From NCBI GenBank assembly GCA_000437275.1, contig FR899741.1:50604-59552 (forward strand): DNA of 8,949 nt. The letters are read 5' to 3'. A program made the translations under genes and the position numbers. This DNA comes from Clostridium sp. CAG:411 (GTDB lineage: Bacteria; Bacillota; Clostridia; Lachnospirales; Lachnospiraceae). Shown piece after piece: positions 6,778-8,949 of this stretch; positions within the stretch are counted from its first letter, which is position 1; every line of letters starts with the position of its first letter. A model generated the notes under the pieces. That model ran no database searches and was not told where the DNA came from. It saw nothing but the letters and a program-made list of their open reading frames with translations.

Positions 6778-6806
6778 ATCATAGCACAATTTTCAAGCAA
6801 TGTAAA
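6778..6806 (-). promoter_or_regulatory. Predicted sigma-A promoter of rpsO (extended -10)
   Basis: On the minus strand, -35 TTTACA (6801-6806) and -10 TATGAT (6778-6783) are exactly 17 nt apart, each matching five of six consensus bases. TG one base upstream of the -10 forms an extended -10. The predicted start is near 6771. It lies in the 162-nt gap after ribF. I see no terminator upstream of it in that gap, so rpsO may also be read from the upstream operon. Confidence 0.8.
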
Positions 6807-6851
6807 CATCCATTTTACACTTCTTAAAAAATAATAATTGAACGAAAACGC

Positions 6852-7775
6852 CTATTGATGAGATTTTATATACTGTTCACCATATAATTTATCTTTATAC
6901 ATCTGTTCCTTTAACGCATCTATTCCAGAAAATTTCTGCTCTCCTCGAACAAAATACAATAACTCTGTCTTTAGTACTTTTCCATACAAATCGCCTGAAA
7001 AATCAAAAATGTACGTCTCTACTCCTAATTGTTTTGTTCCACTAACAGTCGGTTTTGTTCCAACGTTGGTTATCCCTCCATGTATTCCATCCTCAAGATA
7101 TACTCTTGATACATACACACCTTTAGGTGGAATAATCTTATGTGGAGCAACCGCCTGGTTAATCGTAGGCATACCAATTGTTCTTCCCAGTTGTTGTCCA
7201 TGAAGCACCTCACTTGTAATCGCATAAGGGGTTTCCAATAATTCTGTTACCTTTTCCATATTCCCCTTTTTTATTTCCTTCCGAATACGAGTGCTGCTTA
7301 CAATTTCATTGTCCGTAGCTATCTTTTCTAAATCCACTACCTCATATCCATATTCTGGTGCAAGCTTTTTAAGTAATGCAACATTTCCTTTTCTTTTGTT
7401 TCCAAAATGAAAATCCTTACCTACAACAATTATTTTTGCATCCGTTTTTTCTACCAATATTTTTTTTATAAAATCTTCTGGCTCCATAGCCGCTGGTTTT
7501 TTTGTAAACGGAAAAGAGACAAGCGTATCAACACCTAATGCTTCTAATTTTTCTATCTTTTCCGGTAACGTATCAATTAACTCCGTCTCTGTGTCTGAAA
7601 ACAAGTTAGATGGATGAAGTGCAAAAGTAAATACAACCGTCTGAAGATTTCTTTCTTTATAACTTTTTATCGTATCAATTAATAATCGATGCCCCTTATG
7701 AATCCCGTCAAATTTTCCAAGGCACACTGCTGTATTTTTTAATTGAAAATCTTCTGTATTATATATGTGTTCCAT
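6852..7775 (-). CDS. ribF: Bifunctional riboflavin kinase / FAD synthetase
   Basis: This cytosolic enzyme phosphorylates riboflavin to FMN and adenylylates FMN to FAD. The 307-residue protein has the N-terminal nucleotidyltransferase domain with GKFDGIHKGH (20-29), VGKDFHFGNKRKGN (118-131) and SSTRIR (160-165). The C-terminal riboflavin kinase domain has GQQLGRTIGMPTIN (193-206), where the usual PTAN is PTIN with Thr and Asn kept, then TNVGTKPTVSG (236-246) and ETYIFDFSGDLYG (253-265). The ATG at 7775 is preferred over the in-frame ATG at 7787. GGAGG (7781-7785) lies 5 nt before 7775 and overlaps the first ATG, which has no ribosome binding site of its own, and family members begin at this point. 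It lies 39 nt after truB, as in the common truB-ribF-rpsO order. Confidence 0.97.
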   Translation of the reverse strand: MEHIYNTEDFQLKNTAVCLGKFDGIHKGHRLLIDTIKSYKERNLQTVVFTFALHPSNLFSDTETELIDTLPEKIEKLEALGVDTLVSFPFTKKPAAMEPEDFIKKILVEKTDAKIIVVGKDFHFGNKRKGNVALLKKLAPEYGYEVVDLEKIATDNEIVSSTRIRKEIKKGNMEKVTELLETPYAITSEVLHGQQLGRTIGMPTINQAVAPHKIIPPKGVYVSRVYLEDGIHGGITNVGTKPTVSGTKQLGVETYIFDFSGDLYGKVLKTELLYFVRGEQKFSGIDALKEQMYKDKLYGEQYIKSHQ

Positions 7776-7814
7776 GACATCCTCCATCTCTTATAGCCTG
7801 ATAAAAGTCTTTTT

Positions 7815-8720
7815 CTACTGCTCTAAAAACATTTTCACTGGTTTATACTGTTTTTTGTCCCTATCCCAGCCGTATATTGCTACGAACTTACCTTTGCTAT
7901 CATACACTCGCACCTGCTCTGTACTTACTTCCTGCATTGGTGCTAACAGATTTTTTGGTAATGCATTCCCATTATATAATAATTTATCCCCTTTTTCCAA
8001 TACCTTTATAGAAGAAAATTCTCCCAAAACTTGTTCTGGAGAATACACATAAGATAATAGTTCTCCTTTTTCCTGCAATAATTGGATTTTTTCCAAAGAA
8101 AGGCTATCTTTTATGTAAAATGTGCTAACCTTTGTACGAAGTAGAGAAAGCATACATGCCCCACAACCAAGTTGTTGTCCAATATCATGACATAATGTAC
8201 GAATATAGGTCCCCTTTGAGCAAGAAACATCCATAGAAATCTCATTTTTTTCTAAGTTGACTTCTATCTGCTCTATACTATGAATAATAACAGAACACGC
8301 CTTTCTTTCTACTACTTTTCCTTCTCTTGCATATTCATATAATTTTTTTCCGTTTACTTTTTTGGCAGAATACATTGGTGGTACTTGTTCATATTTTCCA
8401 ACAAAGGACATAATAGTATCTAAAATCTGTTGTTCCGTGCATACAACAGCATTTTCCTCCTGCACGGTTCCCGTAATATCCTGTGTATCAGTTACCACAC
8501 CCAGTTTAAATACGGTATGATATGTTTTACTTTTATCTGTCAGCATATCACAAAGCTTTGTAGCCGTTCCAAGACAAATTGGCAATACTCCCTCTGCATC
8601 TGGATCAAGTGTTCCTGTATGTCCAATTTTTTTCTGATGTAAGATCCCACGTAATTTTGCCACTACATCATGAGAAGTAAATCCTTTTTCTTTATATACA
8701 TTCAAAATTCCATTTATCAT
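7815..8720 (-). CDS. truB: tRNA pseudouridine(55) synthase
   Basis: TruB makes pseudouridine 55 in the T-loop of tRNAs. From the ATG at 8720 the protein has 301 residues and begins MINGILNVYKEKGFTSHDVV, the usual family start. The catalytic aspartate is D39 in GHTGTLDPDAEGVLP (33-47). Further motifs are YSAKKVNGKKLYEYAREG in the middle, CSKGTYIRTLCHDIG and LLRTKVS, then a C-terminal PUA-like extension. An in-frame ATG at 8747 would add nine residues and overlap the nrnA end, but has no ribosome binding site. The start at 8720 also has only a weak one (GAAGGGA about 19 nt away, GCGAG closer). Since it begins 7 nt after the nrnA stop, translation is probably coupled. It is part of the conserved infB-rbfA-nrnA-truB-ribF operon. 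Confidence 0.97.
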   Translation of the reverse strand: MINGILNVYKEKGFTSHDVVAKLRGILHQKKIGHTGTLDPDAEGVLPICLGTATKLCDMLTDKSKTYHTVFKLGVVTDTQDITGTVQEENAVVCTEQQILDTIMSFVGKYEQVPPMYSAKKVNGKKLYEYAREGKVVERKACSVIIHSIEQIEVNLEKNEISMDVSCSKGTYIRTLCHDIGQQLGCGACMLSLLRTKVSTFYIKDSLSLEKIQLLQEKGELLSYVYSPEQVLGEFSSIKVLEKGDKLLYNGNALPKNLLAPMQEVSTEQVRVYDSKGKFVAIYGWDRDKKQYKPVKMFLEQ

Positions 8721-8727
8721 GAATATA

Positions 8728-8949
8728 TTATCTCGCTTTCCCTTCATTTAACTGTATATCTGCCAGTTCCAACAAAGTATTCATAATATCATAATAGGTG
8801 CCTGTCATAGTGCAGCCGGCAGCCTTTACATGTCCGCCACCTCCAAAACGACTAGCTATAGCAGCTACATCAATCTTGTCATTCGCCCGCATACTAACTT
8901 TATAAACAAGCGGTTCTAATTCATGCACCAAAACTGCCATCTCTACCCC
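8728..8949 (-). CDS. nrnA: DHH-family phosphoesterase (NrnA-like), C-terminal fragment
   Basis: The visible 73 residues are the C-terminal end of a gene that begins beyond the right edge. They carry the DHHA1 substrate-binding domain: GVEMAVLVHEL at the start, a KVSMRAND strand (17-24) and the hallmark FGGGGHVKAAG (35-45). The N-terminal DHH catalytic domain is outside the window. Together with truB directly downstream (7-nt gap), this fits NrnA, the bifunctional nanoRNase and 3'-phosphoadenosine-5'-phosphate phosphatase that lies between rbfA and truB in many Firmicutes. Another DHH-DHHA1 phosphoesterase (for example a c-di-AMP hydrolase of the GdpP/DhhP type) cannot be excluded from this fragment, but the gene order makes NrnA most likely. 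Confidence 0.88.
   Translation of the reverse strand, partial: GVEMAVLVHELEPLVYKVSMRANDKIDVAAIASRFGGGGHVKAAGCTMTGTYYDIMNTLLELADIQLNEGKAR

Noticed and set aside
7776..7787. ribF start at the first ATG (7787)
   Set aside because: It has no Shine-Dalgarno sequence and overlaps the GGAGG that serves the ATG at 7775.
1..8949. Mobile elements, CRISPR arrays, tRNA or rRNA genes, defence systems
   Set aside because: No spaced direct repeats, transposase, integrase, nuclease or cloverleaf structures were seen on either strand; every sizeable coding stretch is explained by a known family.

Overview
This is an AT-rich window of low-GC Firmicutes type, most likely a clostridium of the Lachnospiraceae. 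That placement is inferred from protein style, gene order and AGGAG-type ribosome binding sites, and the genus cannot be told. All ten genes lie on the minus strand and are read from high to low coordinates. The window is densely coding: no gene-free stretch exceeds about 185 bases. No tRNA, rRNA, CRISPR array, transposase or integrase is visible.

Right end (8949 to 6384): the tail of the conserved nusA-infB-rbfA-type translation operon. It holds the C-terminus of an NrnA-like DHH phosphoesterase, truB (tRNA pseudouridine-55 synthase), ribF (riboflavin kinase/FAD synthetase) and rpsO (ribosomal protein S15). rpsO has its own strong sigma-A-type promoter and a structured leader of about 80 nt that carries a second, perfect copy of its Shine-Dalgarno region. 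This is a candidate S15 feedback element. Two intrinsic terminators follow rpsO.

Middle (6315 to 3080): a separate transcription unit with its own good promoter, encoding der (ribosome-assembly GTPase), plsY and gpsA. GpsA makes sn-glycerol 3-phosphate and PlsY acylates it, so these two genes supply consecutive first steps of phospholipid synthesis.

Left end (3021 to 1, running off the window): the start of a surface-glycan locus. It encodes a membrane-bound PglF/CapD-type UDP-GlcNAc 4,6-dehydratase, a small PglC-type phosphoglycosyl transferase and a truncated extended-SDR epimerase/reductase. A coherent reading is: make UDP-4-keto-6-deoxy-GlcNAc, reduce it to UDP-QuiNAc or UDP-FucNAc, and transfer the sugar phosphate to undecaprenyl phosphate to start a repeat unit. 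I see no convincing terminator or promoter between gpsA and this locus.

The window is mostly ordinary housekeeping DNA. I found no clear new system. The most interesting element is the rpsO leader and its shared motif with the der leader; the sugar cluster comes second.
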